Assembly: GCF_010183535.1 (NCBI RefSeq) | Contig: NC_071333.1 | Coordinates: forward strand, 17,792,587-17,856,586 | Source of the DNA: Caenorhabditis remanei | Taxonomy: Eukaryota > Nematoda > Chromadorea > Rhabditida > Rhabditidae | Direction: 5' to 3' | Length of the DNA: 64,000 nucleotides | Shown here: positions 1-15,200 of the stretch, in pieces | Layout of the letters: every line of letters starts with the position of its first letter | Position numbering within the stretch: the stretch's first letter is position 1 | Position numbers and translations under genes: made by a program | The notes under the pieces: generated by a model | What the model saw: the letters and a program-made list of their open reading frames with translations, nothing else | Databases searched by the model: none | Told to the model about the DNA's origin: nothing

Positions 1-61
1 TCCTAGATCTGAATATTAAAAAATTATATTTCTGAGATTGAGATCAAAAGTTCAAACGTAC

Positions 62-3000
62 TTGAAGAACTCGAATGGAACTTTTGAAAGTTGTCTTTTG
101 AGTGCTCCTTGGATTTCACTATTCAGGAAGCAGTAGAGAACAGCAATGAAGATTCCCTGAAATAAAAATATATAAAAAAAGGTTCCATTTGAACTCAAAG
201 GTCGTGTTGTCTCACCTGACTATGTTGTAAGATAGCCGAGCCGAGCATGTAGACAGAGCTCGGGTGCTCAGGCTCATAAAAAAGTGGGATGTTTGAAATT
301 CCGAGGAGTGGCACTAAGAGGAGAGTTGCTTTTATTGTTCTCCTGAAAAAAAAGAATAAAAAGTTGGTATTATGTGTGTTTTGAGGCTAAAAATAAAATG
401 ACGAAATGAGACGTCTCATTAATTTGATTTATTCGGCTTTGACTGGACGGGGAAAGAAAGAAAGCAAAAGAATTAGAAGAACGGAAAAGGAAGTGCTAGA
501 CGCAAAAGGTAAAAAAAACAATTAGAAAAGGATAATGAAATTGTCAATGAGTACACTTACCAGATTTTCTTAGATTCAGCGGAATTTTCTGTTCTCAACT
601 TTTGAACCAATATCACCACAATCATCAGTAGAAATATCAAATTCATCTGAAAACGTTAAAATTCAATTTTTTAATTTTTTAAAAACAAAACATACAATTA
701 ATGCAGACCCCATAGTCCCTGCTAAAATCCAAAGATGATTTCCTTGAGCATACGGTACCCAGCAAAACGAATTCGGCAGCTGACTCGACTTATACTGATG
801 AACTATCGTCCATGCAGTGACAACCACAAATGGGACACCCCATCCGCATGCCAGGTAGAGAGACCATGGCGCGTCACTGTGTCGCATTGCAAACACAGTG
901 AAGCGACTGTATAGGAACGCTCCTTCTATTAACATCCACATGACGGATGCCACCTGGAAGTAGATCACAAACCAGAGAATGGCTTTGCAGATCCATTCCT
1001 GAAATTTCGAAATAATTGAGCGGTCAAGAATTACAACAACATACTAAATCCCATAATGGTTGAGGGTGAAACCGAGTACAGTCTTGGAACAGGTTGGTTG
1101 ACTGCACTATAGTCCAGATGGCTAGTACAGCAAATCGAAACACGAAAGCAGTCGCCAGGTTCTTATGAATGGATAACCTCCGACACTGAAAAATTTAATT
1201 TTTATATTCAAATTGGTCACATTGGTCACATTAAACCTTACCTGTATAGAATCAAAAACTGAAAACAATATAATTGCGGCCACCAGAAGTATCACTGATA
1301 CAATAGATAACGTTAATGACACTGATATCACCAAATCTCGTAAAAACTCTGGGCACTGAAATATAAAAAAGTTGTTTTTGGAGTTCCTAGCGGTGACAGG
1401 AGACATACAACTCTGCAGAATCCTTGAAGACATTGTGCATATTCCTCCACAACTTTTATACACATGGAGTAGTTAGAGTCTTGCCATACTCCCATGTTGT
1501 TACAATTCCGGGATACCATGTACTTGTCTGAAAATTTTTTGCATGTTGAGCTTTGGTACAAATGGGTGTCCCTGGCTAACTCCCATCCCTATTTTACCCA
1601 CATTAGGCGGTTAGACTTCCTCTTTTTTGCGGTTTGCGTAACGCAACAATAGTCTGTTTCTTCAGGGAATTACCATAGTTTACTAGTCATATATTCAAGA
1701 ATTATGTTCGCGCGCTTCTTTGTTCTTCTCTCATCCCGCGTCTTCTCGTATCTTCCATATTTTTTTTCCCCGATTCCCCTTTTTCGAATTCCTCTACACG
1801 CATACACAATTGTACAAAATACTAGCGTTAGAAGACGAAAAAAGAAAAGTTTTGAGTGTTGCGCTCTGTTTTTTTTTTGTTTTTCGCACTAGCTGCCGGA
1901 AGCATCGGCCGTTGCGTCGAGTTTGATGAATGACTAAGATAAAAGTATCACCAGAGAAAAGGAAAAGCGCTTTTTCGAAATTTTTAAGAATCCATCGGCT
2001 TAAAGATGAAACGAGAAGGCATTCGTGTTTGTGGTTTGACGTGTGTTCCCAGAGAAGTGAGAACTCTAATGCATTTTTATAAATGACCGAGATAAACGTT
2101 GCAAAGTGAGAAATGACTGTGCTTTAGGAGTGGGAAGAAAAAGAGAATGGCACGGAAAGTTCAAGAGTTTCTGTAGAAACGATCACAGACCAACCAGAGG
2201 AAATTGAAAAAGTTTAGACCTTGAAAAAGTTGGAAATGTAAAAAAAGAATGTGAGTGACACTAAACTTGGAAATCATAGAATTCTAATTTTAGATTAGAT
2301 TGAATTAATCTAATTGTGGTTTCTAGTAGATGATTAACTAAGGAAGGTCATGGAGTTAGTTTGGAGTTATGGAATGTCACGTATATCATTGGAAAGCTGA
2401 GAAAACACTGATTCCAAATATAGATTTAGTTTTTGCCCTTGAAGCCTGGTATACAAAAAAAAACAAGGTCAAATTTTCTGAAAAATGTCAAATTTGCAAT
2501 TTTCGGCTGTTAAAATATATCAGAACTCGAGGGCAAAAATTGGATACATAATTGGAATCAGCATTTTCTCAGTGTTACAATGATATATGTCACTCTAAAA
2601 ACTCCAAACAGACTCCGTGACCTTTTCTAGTAAAAATTTGAATGCGCCATTACAAAAATCATCACAAGCAGACGTTAAAAACGATAAAATATAATTATTT
2701 TTGACAAGAGATAGGTATGAAGACATGTAAACTATAAAATATGAATAACACGCAGCTCTCAATAGGTTTAGTAAACGTGAAAACTACAGTAAGACGTAAG
2801 ACGTCAAAATTTTTTTTGACAAACCGATAACCTTAACGATGACATCATTGTTTCAAATTTTTGAATCCTTGTGTCATATCCAGGTTTTCTTATTTATTTC
2901 CTGTTTCCTACCTTTAATATCTTCACATCCTGGTATTGAAGTGCAGTATTTGAAAGGACAATCCCTGGTCATTTGCTGTCCTAAACGTGCACTTGCCCAA

Positions 3001-3201
3001 CATAGCGACTTGTCAAAGTCCACGGCGCATCCGCTGAAAGAAAGACAATTAGTGTGCTCTTGGGTAGCTTCTTATTAATAAAACGGCCGTTTTCAAAATT
3101 CCGAATGACCTTTGATAAGCCAGAACCTACCCAGAATTATACGAGGTGTTCTGTTTCAGTGCTTCACAGGCGGCATACTCGGTTCGTATGATACTTGTCA
3201 T
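62..3201 (-). CDS. Class B (secretin-family) GPCR, C-terminus off the window
   Basis: Plasma-membrane neuropeptide/hormone receptor of the secretin class, expected to signal through G proteins. Nine exons fit and stay in frame (minus strand): 3201-3131, 3033-2912, 1527-1412, 1355-1242, 1185-1045, 998-696, 646-561, 342-216, 156-62; the last donor leads off the left edge. The first three exons encode a Cys-rich hormone-receptor domain (GCAVDFDKSLCW, then CNNMGVWQDSNYS). The membrane helices follow: TM1 in 1355-1242, TM2 in 1185-1045 (HKNLATAFVFRF), TM3-5 in 998-696 and 646-561 (WMLIEGAFLYS; NLIFLLMIVVILVQKLR), TM6 in 342-216 (KATLLLVPLLGI), TM7 in 156-62 (GIFIAVLYCFLNSE). At least 391 residues are visible. 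I see no signal peptide after the ATG at 3201, so an upstream exon may exist. The family is clear; assignment to seb-3, pdfr-1 or seb-2 is not. Confidence 0.88.
2336..2626. mobile_element. MITE with terminal inverted repeats (family 1, copy 1)
   Basis: The left end (AAGGAAGGTCATGGAGTTAG) and the right end (GACTCCGTGACCTTTTCTAG) are imperfect inverted repeats about 45 bp long. The interior, including ATATCATTGGAAAGCTGAGA, matches the element at 18830-19203. It has no coding capacity and lies in the large GPCR intron between 2911 and 1528. Flanking TA-like bases suggest a cut-and-paste DNA transposon relative. Confidence 0.8.
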
Positions 3202-6200
3202 TGAGCAACAAGTTTTCTGAAATGACGTTTGAATACATTGTCAATGTTAACAAAAACGGGGAGGACGGAATGACTGGAAATGACAATAACACACGTCGAG
3301 TTCATAGCGGGTGGCAAAGGATGGGGAAAAGAGAAACGGGGGGGGGGGCAGAAGATGCTTCCGAGCAAAGGAGGAGAGAAAACTATTTTTATTTTAGTGA
3401 GAAGAAGAAAAAAGAAGAGAAAAAAGAGTGAATAAAACAAGTAATTGTGCGGGGCGACCGACCCTGAATGAAAATTGAGCCGTTAGTAGTAGCACCATCG
3501 AGATCTGTGAGAAAACAAAGAGCAGGGCATTCTAGGTTTTTCCAGATTTTTGAGATACCGAAACAGGGAAAAGACGGAAGTGCAGATGCTCATCTCAATT
3601 TCTTCTCATCAGGTCGAAAACAAAAATAGAAGGCTATGCAGCACTTCTGTTGATCCCATCCCCTCAAGAACATCACTACCCACAGGGCAAAGAGCTTACC
3701 TGAGGTATCAACAATATAATAAAAAAAGGTTAAAGTTGAGTAGACTATATTCAAAAAACCCATGGAACAACAAAAAACCCAAAATAGAATTGGAAATGAA
3801 TGTGACACAAAGAGCAGGAATGTAGAATGTATAACCTCCGGTTTGGGTTGCCGCTTCCTCTCCCGAAAACTTCAAAGTATTTTGAAGTGGTGAAGGAAGA
3901 AAGGATTACACGCCTCACTGCCAGATCATGGGCCCTCATGGTCCCCACCCTTTTGTCATATAAGGTCTAGTGTCCCAGTGGGCGAGAACTTCTTTTTTTG
4001 AATTCTAGTGCATGAAGATAGCGAAAGCACAAAACTACATTCATTAGAGACCTTTCACGGAAATAATACAACTCGTGTGTGAGCCAACATTACTCAAACT
4101 CTTAAACTAGGCTTCTGTTGCCCATAAAACTCGAATGGAAAGTGGTCAAACACCAATTGGAATTGAAGGAAACAGGGGGTTGGCGAAAATTTGAAATTTG
4201 TTGAAAAGAATGAGAATATCTGGCCTCCGGAATTAAACTGAACTTTTGTCAAGAGCATTCAGAGACAGAACACGACAACTGTTGGGTGCAAATGTTTATT
4301 TTATTGAAAGTTGCATTGAATCGACGTCAAATGAAACAGCGGGACCCATAAAGTCAACGAGAAACAAAATGACTAGTCAGGAACAGCCAAAATTACACGT
4401 TACTTTCAGACTCATTGTTTTTTTTTTCATTTGAGAATTTCTGAATGGATGAATGAAGCTTGGTAAATATTGTCCGGCTATTTATTTTCTATTTCAAAAT
4501 GGGAACCTAATCTCTCCTTCTATTTTTTTTCAAGATTTTCAAGATTTTCAAGACTTCCTAGATTCTCTTTTCTATTTCAGTTTGTTTTGCTTCTCACTTT
4601 TCGTTTTCTTACAAACCGGTGGCGTCTGGTTTGAAAGGAGGAGACGAAATTTTTCACCAACCATGTTTTCCAGAAGAAAAAAGTGAGCATGAAAATAAAA
4701 AAAGAAAAGAAAAACGAAAATTCCAGCGTGAGCTGAAAGCGTTGTTTTTGACACAATGTGTTTGAGCTTTGAAGAAAGAAACAAAATGGAGAGTCATGAA
4801 ATCTTAAACTTTTCACATTTTTCTTCTTTTCTGAGAGGTTTTTTTTTCGAAACGGTGTACGGTAGGAATTGAAAGAAAATGACAACCAAAAATAGGATGG
4901 GGTGAACTTTATAAACAAGTTTTACAACCTATTTTGATGTTGAAGATCCTTTAATTGTTGCATTTAAAAAACGAATAAAACAATTTTGAGAATCAAAGGC
5001 TGCGTGAAACCAAAACACACCGACATGCTAGAATACAGTGACGAGAAACGTCAAGTAGCGCTAAATTACAGACAAAACGCGTTAATTACAAAACGTTGGC
5101 ATATAAAATACTATAATATGTATTGTCGTGTACTGAAAATAAATGAACCGGATAAAAACAGAAATTCTTAAGTATGGGGTTTCCCTGAAGTACTATGACG
5201 TTGTGTTGTTTGAAACTACATCAATTCGTGGAATTAATTATTTTGGAAAGATTTTTCATAAGGTTTTTTTGTTTTTAAGAGTGGTTAAGGAGCAATAAGT
5301 TGTTTACAGAAGAGGAACAGGTGGATAAGTCGATGTGGGAAAACAAGATAAGGTGAGTAATTGGTCGAAAAACGAGAACCGTATAAAAAAAGTTCGAACA
5401 CTATATGTATACTTAAAATGGGAGTCAAGTCAGAATAAGAATAGTCAGCACAATCGTAAAAAGGAAGCAATTTGAGGGCTAGTAAAAAATGTTTTTGAAA
5501 CTAATTAGTTCTCGCACCCGCCTGAAACTAAAAAAAGGAAAGAGGGTAGAGAAAAGACACCCGAACTTTTTCTCGGTCGTTACATAACATATTCGCCCCA
5601 CCATCCTCCCCATTCCCGCTCGTCTAAAAACGCTTCCCAAAAATGCTTCTTCCAGAAAAAGGGCGTACTCTTGAGAATTGGAAATTATTCTAACACGGAA
5701 TGTTTTGATCCGGAAAAGAGATGAAACAGAGAGAAATAATATCTTCTCGCCTTCCCCAGAAATTTGAGTCCGAATGGATGGCTATGTACTTTCTGCAGTT
5801 ACGGAGTAATACAAAGACCAACCCGTTCAGAAAGTCTTATTTTCTCAAAGTGAAATTCAATTTGAAACAGAAACAGAGAAAAAAGAAGAAAAAACAATCA
5901 AGACAAACCTTTTTTTTACAAATTAAAGGTAATCGTACGGAAAAAAGGTTTTTCAACTCACAAAGTTTCGTTTCTAAACTCAAAAAAAGAAAACGACACT
6001 CAAAAAAACTGACACTAAAGATAAACCGGAAAGATAACGATGACTAGGAAATAGAAACAGAAAAAAGGGTAGAAAACAACACGAACAATCGAAAAAAGGT
6101 TGATTTATAATCTACGAATCGTTATTTTTTGAGTCGGATACGAGAATAAGGGGTATCTGATAAGACATGGCTTTCGAAATGAGTATCTGGGGATCTAAAG

Positions 6201-9200
6201 TTTCAAAAAAAAAAGCTGAAGTCGCATTGTTCCAATAAACTGTTCGGATAACTTTTACAGAGATCATATTTCGAGATATAGGGTAAACCAAAAGATGAGA
6301 CAAAAGGGATACATGTAATACATATCAAAGTGTCCTAAAACTTTCATTCAGAACTTTCTACACGTCACTTTAAGTATCTATCCATATAGGTTCCCACAAG
6401 TTTTCAAAGATTAATGAAAACATCGCAATTCGGTGCATAGCGTGGAAATAATTCACCCCTCTTTTTTCCTCAACACGCCTATTTATGGTATCGATGTAAG
6501 AACCCACAAAAACGGAAACTCAAATGTAACAAAATAAAGGAGGCGTGAAAAAAGCATCCGGAAGTCAAACGTTTTTTGAATATCCTGTTTTGACTAGTTG
6601 ACTAAAATGGCGGGAGATCTCTATTCAGTTATACAAGCGTTTTTAGCCTGGCTTAGGTCAGGAACTGGATAAAAGGGAGCAAGAACGTCTATGACTGATA
6701 GGTGTTATGACAAAAAAACATAACTCTCTATTTCAAACGAACAAAAAATAGAAAAAAAGGGCGACGACGAAAAAGAAACGGGGGCCGAGGTGCAGGATAA
6801 TCTTGATACATATGAGATAGGATGAGTGAGGAGTATTTGAGGCAGTTGTGTTGAGCAGCGGAGATGATGAAGAAGCGGAAGAAAAAAGATGGAGAAAATG
6901 AAGACACTATTGTCGTAAACAGACAGGCAGAGGTGGAAAGTGGTGGAAAAGCAGCAACCTTTGAGATAGAAGACATGAATAAAAACGCATCGTAAACGAA
7001 AAGACAATAAGAAGATGTTGTGCCGTTGTCTGGACACTTTTAAGTGCAATATCAAGAGTTGATGAGTTAAAAGCATTTCTTTGGAAAAAAATGTTTTATC
7101 TGACGGATCAGCTGGTCCGTTATTTTTTCGTTATTCAAGGTGTTTGGTCAATAGAATTAAAACGGAATGTGAGAAACAATAGTTCTTCCCTGACAACAAC
7201 TACAAAAACCGTATAATAAGTTTCAGTGCGATAACTTATTACAATTTTTCGTTTCCAATAGCGGACAGAGGAAAACCACCACAATGGCTGAACTAAACCT
7301 TTTTAATAAAGCAAAGTATAGACATTCTAGTTCCGGGACATAGAATACATCAAAAATTCTAAACTGGAGAGATGAAAAAACGAGGACATCCCCGGATGAG
7401 CCATGGAGGATCATTGGATTTCACAATTCAACCTGATTCTAGATTATCGTCCGAGTAAGCTGGAAGGATATTCAGACAAAAGAATAGAAGGGGGAGGGGG
7501 AAGTTCAAAATCCGTCAGTTTCAAACAGAACAGCAGACTAGAACAAAAAACAAGAAGCCTTATTCAAAAATTTGCATAATCTACTTTTCAGTTCCATTCA
7601 CGCATTCAAAACTCTCACATGAGGAAGGCGACATGCCGGGGGATCCTCATTTTGGGATAAACTAGTAAATGATCGAAAGCGTTCTCTCTCATCTAATCGT
7701 GTTTTCCTTCTAACATCATCTTCATTTGAATGACTCGAATATCAGAGAGCGTTATATAAAATGTTGAGATTTAATGATAAATAAATAATGAAAGATCCTT
7801 GAATGAGAACACAAAGCTGGAACATGATAATTGGCTGACAGTTAGCTGGAACACTAGTAAACAAGTAAGAATCGAAAACAGTGACTGTGATGTTATAGGG
7901 GTTATTACAGGTATAAACTATGATACGTGAGATTCAAACTTTAAAAAAGTCTTCTCGTGACGCCATCCCTCAGTTCAACGGTCAGTTTGGCGTGGGTTAG
8001 CGTGGTCCAAATCAAATTCCACTCTAGAATGTCCAAAAACGAAAAAAAAAGTCCAAAAAAGAGAAAAAGATGGGAGAGAAGCAGTATATGACAAGCAGGG
8101 TCTTTTCTTTTTTGAAACGCTCGAGAAAAGTAGGAAAAGTATCGAAATAACCTATTCTCAGCTAATGTTTTTACAAGCGGGTGTGTATGTGTGTGTGTGG
8201 TTCTAGGAATAGATGTGAAAGCTTCTTCTTTTCCTTCTTCACTCTATCATGTCTTTTTCACTGAATATTTTGCGACAACGGACGTGTAGTTGTTGTCCTT
8301 CTTCTTCTTCTTCCCTTTTCTTCCGTCAGGCGGCTTCTTCGTCTTCTTCTTGTTCTTCTTCTTCCCAAACCCTTCTTATCCTAGAAAATGCTCAACTGCA
8401 CAGCAATAGAGTAATTTTGGTCAGAAAAGAAAAAAGAAACAAGGTCCCTCTTCATGCACACGATTTTTCAATGCTCACGTTGTGGAACAAAAACCACAAT
8501 CCAGAATCCAGAATCCTGAATCAGACTTATTTAGTTATATTGACATTCAGAACTCTTGAAATAAGAACAAGAAAGATCAAATCAAATGAAATGATGAAAT
8601 GAAGGAAATTTCTCAAAAGATATGTTGTTATCACTATCACACTAATCACTCCTCAACGACTCTCACAAACCCAGAAAACCACCGGCACCGGACGAAAGAT
8701 GTGTAAAAAGCGGATGGGGAGGAAGCGAAAGTTGTCTAGCTTCTTCTCCAGCAACTCCTCAATAGACGTATTTATCGGCGACTCATGTTTCACTTAGTTT
8801 TTCATAAAAACGTGTAAAAACTGAAATAGAACTGAAAGAAAGAGAAATATCGCTGATGGTTCATGTCTAGGTCTTTGACACTCTTTCGTTTCAATTCGAC
8901 ATCGTGAGAAAACAGGAAAACATCATGGATCGTTGTTAGAAACTCTTTTTTCTCCTCTATTTTAGGGATATGCTCTCAAAATAGTGTTGAAACAGAGATC
9001 TTGTGTCATTCAATAATTCTGATCGTTCAATCGAAAAAATCGAAAAGAAAAGAGCAGACGGTATCAAAAAGGGAGGATCAAAAACTTCTTCCGACTTGAC
9101 ATCCAGTGGTTCCGGAAGTGGTGAATCTTGTGACCTCACCCACCCCAACTTGTTTTGAAAAGAGGAAAAAAGTTCTAGACAACTGAAATGCAAGACGAAA

Positions 9201-12200
9201 AACAGATTAGAAAGAGAATAGACAGGATGAATCATTGAATTATTGGCTTTTTGTGATATGGTATAAATATCTAAAAATAATAAATAACTATTATACTGTA
9301 GTCATTCTAAATTTGAAGGTGAGAATCTGAAATATCTGACAGCGCGTCATTATATACGGAATATCGTGGTTTGTGGTTTGGGGTAATTGTATATTTAAAA
9401 TGGTATACTTGAAATTTATAAGTTAGTCTAACGTTCGAAAATCAAAAAAGTGTAAGTTCTAATTTTGAAGAGATCGAGAGTTCAAGTAGTTCAAAAAAAA
9501 TGGAGTAGAAATAAGGTTAATCGCTTTTTTGATTGATTTTCAAAAATTTAATTAAATTTTCCCTATCCATGACTTCTGAGTCCGACTCTGCCAGCATTCA
9601 CTGGTAATTCTACATTTTCTGAAATCTTCCATGTCGGTTTTTAAGTAGACGGAGCGGAATTCCAGAAAGTTAAGAACTTTCTAGACAAAAAAATAAACTC
9701 TATTTCCAATTTGTCACCATTCCATCCTTTTTTTCTTTTCAAAAGTTTCGTGCCTCATGCATATTTTTAAGAAGCGGTCTAGCACTCACTTCTTTTGATG
9801 GTTTTGGTCCCTTCCTAAAATAAACAGAACGGAAAACACCAAAAGATAAGTTTGACTCTGGAGAGAGAAAAAATGGAGGAGAACAACAAATTGAGAAACG
9901 AATTGAAAAAAGCAGACAGGAAAAGGAAGAAAAAGAGTTCCAAACAAGATGTATGAATTAATCGAGGAACAAGTTGTCACATTTTATATAATCTGATATA
10001 AGACACAGATGAATTTCATAGCTCATGTCAGCTGTCAAAAGTCACCCCCATACCACGCCCCTCCTCGACTTCATTTTCAACCGGGGGGACCGACAGGCCC
10101 CAACATTTTTCACAAATAATCTAGCGGGGAGACACAACAATAAATCGTCCAGTGTGGGGCCTGACCGGTGATGAATGATGAGAAACTGACAGAAAAGTTG
10201 AAAGTGCTCTTTTGTCTCCAACTTGTTCCATAAAAATTGGGGAATGTTGGTCCTCTAGAACCGAGAGCGGAAGGAGGCTATAAATACTTGCATTGTTTCG
10301 AGTTGGGACCTTGCAAGAAGGTTTCATTATAGAATATTTTTTTATTTTTTGGAGGTTGACACACGAATGATCAAATGTATGGGCTAAAAACAGAATGCAA
10401 ATAAGATATCTATGGCTTCGGGAATTTTTCGGGAAATCAGTTTTTTATCGGTCTGATCAGGATTTGGGGGAGGACGGCTATTCTGGGAAGTGATATGTGG
10501 GATTATTAAAAAACACTATGCACGGAATGTAAATATGGAAATTGATCAGAATCTTGTTACATAGGGATATAAAGGTACAGTAACCTTATGGTCAGAAAAA
10601 AGTTATCGATCTCTAGCCGTGTTTTTTCTTGTTTGATGCATTTGGTGATTCTGAAAACCATGTATGTGGTTCATACTAGAAATGCATAGATTTCTATAGA
10701 CTTCTTCCTTATTGCTATTCAAAAAGTATTTTGGTAGATTGACCAGTTATTTTTTTTTCACTGGGGTTTCAATACCCCGCACATGTCCTAAACTATGTAT
10801 CAACTTGTGATCCTTTTTGTCTATTCATAAAAACAAGTATATGAAGAAACGTTCGAATGGATATGAACCGCCCGAGGGAAGGGGAGAAAAGAGGACATCT
10901 GCATTCTTAGGCAAAATGCAATTTTGAAATGAAGTTCCCGGATATTTCCTCACCAGCGGAAGAAAAAAGAAGGGGAGTAGATGAATTTTTGGTTACAAGT
11001 GCGTCAAAAACCACAAAAACCAATCATGTACGAGAGTGGCGGGAAAAAAAATTATTATGAGCTTGATTGAACATGGGTAAGAATTGTAAGAACAACATTT
11101 TGCGAACCATGGAGCGAAGGGGAAGGAATATGACAGAAAACGGGCGGAAAAAAGGAAAAAGGACATCAATTCCTGGATAAAAGACGAATTTTCCGCTTCT
11201 CCGAACTTGGTCAGACCGACCGAATAGTGTGGTTACAATCCAATTTTGGCGGTCAGTTGAGCCTAACCTTTGATAGAAGAAAAATGTAACGTTTAGAAAA
11301 AGAAAAAAAGAAGAAAAAGGAAAAAGGCGCAATTTTTGTGGATGTAGATGACGCGTAGGACTCTGCGGCAGTGCCACCGCTAATCTGATCTTCGACTCTA
11401 TATATTGGATAATTCTTCGTTTCTTCTTCTTCTTTTCTCTTTCTTACCAAAAGCAGTGTTTACTTTCTATAAATATGTTTCAAGTTTTATACACATCTGA
11501 ATGAAACATTAAATGAAGCATTTGAATGAACCAGACGGGCTCAACCAGAAAGTTGACCAGAATAGTTTGGAAGTAGTTGGGTGGGTGAGTTGGGAAACAA
11601 GAAACAAGAAACAAGAAACAAAATGAAACTAACTCTTCAAAAACTTCAATCCCGTTTCGAAAACCGCAGAAAAGTTTGAGTTGCGCGAGTACTAGATCAT
11701 AAAAATTGAGACAGAAACATGAGTTGTTGATTCCCAGGGGGGAACAGTGGTCATATTAGATTTTGACTATCCTTGCTCGACGTTTGTTCTCTCAGAGGGG
11801 ATCTCTTGGAAGGAGAAATTTAGATACTTTGGGAAAGGAGAGGCATAAGATGAAACTAGTGAGATATAAGAGTTGGTGCTTTGATTTTTGAGTGACAGAG
11901 GGTACTGTAGATCTACAGATTTCAAACTTTCCGATTTTAAGACACATTCTCTGCGAAACTCGATAATGGTGATGTACAGAAAAAAGTCAAGCCTGTTTTT
12001 ATGGGTCGGTATTGTACAAAGTGGGTACCCAGGCAGCTAATAAAAGATTCATCCATATTTCTATTGGCTCCGCCCGCCTGAAAATGTTGTCGAAAAAAAA
12101 CTTAGGCGGGAACAAATAAATAACGTTATTTTGAGCATTTGTTTTTGTGTTCAGACCATAATTTTAGCGCAACGATTTCACTGGAAAAAAAGTCATTTTT

Positions 12201-15200
12201 GTAAAATGGTCGGGTTTTTTTTCATACCTGTGCAAATCGTTATAACCTATAAGTTATAACTTAAAGCACGATGGTAAAACAATTTAGCACTGGCTTAGGT
12301 GCAATGCAAAGATGAAATCTTATGACCCTGAAACGAAAATAGTTGAACCGATGCACTAAAAATAACTAACAGGATTCGGAAAAAATGGTCGCTTATCTAT
12401 GAACACTGAAATGCGACTGATTGTTCTCTATTCCTCTTTCCATTCCTAATTCCAGAGGACTCAAGGAAAAGGAGTTCTTGGTAAGTGAAAACAGGAATAA
12501 GACATATGTAGTCTTGTTGAAAGAAATTAATTGCGGTGTTGAATGTAATGCATAAGAAAAAAGATGGGAAGGAATAGGTATTTTCGAGAAGGAGAATGAA
12601 GCCCATTGGGCACGAAGCAATTGTTGAATAAAGGGAAAGAAGAAACTAAAGAAGAAGCTGAGGAAGAGGGGGGCTTAGTCATTTTCAGTCTCACTCCACC
12701 AGCGATAATTACGAGAAATCTTTTCTTTTTTTCTTCCTGAGCAGCGCGGAGAAGGACACGAAGAGAAATTGTTTCTTACCTTTCTTCCGCTTCTGGTGAG
12801 CAATACACATGCATTTCTATTCATAAATGGAGAAGAGGCTATTTTTTTCTAGATGGAAAACAAAACAAATTCAGTGTGAGAGATAAATTTATGAATTGCA
12901 GCTTTATTCTATTCATTAAGTTTTCTCAAAGTTTTCGCAAGCAGGGAGGTTTTTGGGGGAAGCAATAACAGTGTGGGTAGAGGGAGATTCTAGATTCTGA
13001 ATGAATTAATGATACTCGTCTGAAATAAAAGGAATGTCTAGAAAGAGGGCTTTTTGCAGAAATATGTCTAGGAGGGCCGAATCTTTGAAGGTCGGCGGTG
13101 TTCTAGGAAGTGAGATTCGGAAATTCGAATTATTTTAGTTACTTGGAAAATTGGAAAATTGGAAAATTGGAAAATAATAGTTATTCAGAATTATTCAGAA
13201 ATAGATTCCGAATACATTCAGTTATTTGGAACATCTAACTCGTTATTCTGGTATTGGAACATGGCAAAAAGACGAAATTAAAATTTTGATGACATTTTCA
13301 TCTCTTACATCATCTTATTCTGAGAACGTTCTAGTTTTAACCAGTTTCAATGAATAATTTAGTAGAAGACAATGAGAGAGGTGTTTTTCCTGTTCGGTTC
13401 GAAATGTCACAAAATTAGTTCCTTATGTCGACATCTATTTCTCAGGATTTTGGATAGAAAGCTTGGGATTGAAAAAAATAATAAGAAAAAAGCTAAACTA
13501 ACCTGATTAGATTGTAGATAACAAGTAAGTCACACCAATGAAAACCAGATTGTATTGGATTTTTTGGTTATTGGAAATAGGTGAGCTATTCGTTGGGAAT
13601 TGCTCGTAGACCGCCAACAAGTTTGGTGTGCGTGCACAAATAAGCTCTCAAATTCTAAGAACTCATTTTTGTTCCGTCGGACCCTTCTCTAACATATGTT
13701 ACCCTTATTAAAAAGCGGATATTATTTTCATTATTTTCACGCCTTGAAAAGAAAGAATTGCAATAAAATCTGGCACGTATATCTTGAGGGAAAGTGTGAT
13801 CCAATGGCATATTTATGAAGAGAGAGACAAATTTTTGATGGAAGTTCAAGAAATTAGTTTTCTGAAATTAGAGTGTGGGTGGAGGGAAGGGAAGGCTGAT
13901 CTGAAATTATAGGTTTGATGAGAAGTGAACATGAAAAAGTCAAAGAGACCGAAAGAGACACATGAAATCAGAATATAATACTGGTTTATTAAATGCTATT
14001 CAAATGTTCTCAAAATTTGAAATGAAAGGCTCTGAATTCAGGTTTCAAAGATTGTCGAAAATAAATCGCGCTGTTTTGTGCGACAGAAAAGTTTTAAAGA
14101 AATGATATCACATTCTCAAATATAAATCTAAATTCCATAGAAAATGAAACAGTGAAAGGGTATAGAATAACACTGTAAAAGGCAATAAAAAATAGAAAGC
14201 GACTTACAGGTCCAGTAGTTTTTGCGAATTTTTCTTTTTCTGGCTATTCCAAATTTAAATACGCTTGGATTTATTCAAGTTGTGAAAATGTTCAGTTTGG
14301 AGGACTAGATGAACGCTATAAAGTTAAAGAACGTTTCCATTCACAATTCATCGTGTTAGTGAAGTAATTATACGGAATACTGTAAATAAATAAAATAAAC
14401 AAAATAAGTTAATTAAAGAACAGATTGTCATTGGCATCATACGGAAATAGGTGCATGGAGAGCTATTTGTTAGGAATTAAGCATCAGGTTTAGTTGTATT
14501 AGGTAAAATAGGTTTAATGTAGTAAACATCTCTTTTTAACTATTCAAAGTTCAGGAGTGATCTAAGTAACACATCAGAGTTAAACATTTTTGTAGACCTG
14601 TGATTATGAGATTGTAGAAATGCCGAAGTACGTTCACGTTCACCGAAGTACGTTCACTTATACGTTCACTGAAAAACTCCAAACAATACTCCAAACAATA
14701 CTTCAACAATAATTCAACAAACCTGAACATTAGTCGTTTGATTCACAAAAATTCTTTCCCATATCTTTTGTGTCTTCCTATAACTCCGATACGCATGTAA
14801 ATGAAGCACAAATTGGTGATCATTAATAGAATTTCTATTTTGACATTGTGCTTTCATGAAAAATTGTCCAAACTGTAGCTGATAACTTTTGACAAACCCC
14901 GGTCTGATTGAAAAGCAGTAATTATTAAGCTAACTTTTGTTTTCCGAACAAATGATCTCGAATCGCAAAGGGACTTTATGGGAGATCTTCAGATCGTTTC
15001 GTCTCAATCCACCCGGTTTTTTCAATATAAAACATGATTTTATCTACCATCTGTCATTCTAGGCACACATATACACCCCCGTTGCTTTCTATTCATTCCA
15101 GAGGGCTAAAACGTTCAAAACCAATATTGTTCCATTTTCCGATTCCCAATATTTTTTCACTGCCGAAGGAAAGTTTTCTGTCAACTGCACCGACAAACAT

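Noticed and set aside
62..3201. Naming the GPCR pdfr-1 or seb-3
   Set aside because: The class B family is clear, but I cannot separate the subfamilies without alignment, and the C-terminus is missing.
8249..8602. Ser-rich ORF of 117 aa
   Set aside because: It is a translation of CTT-type simple sequence, with no conserved motif or exon structure.
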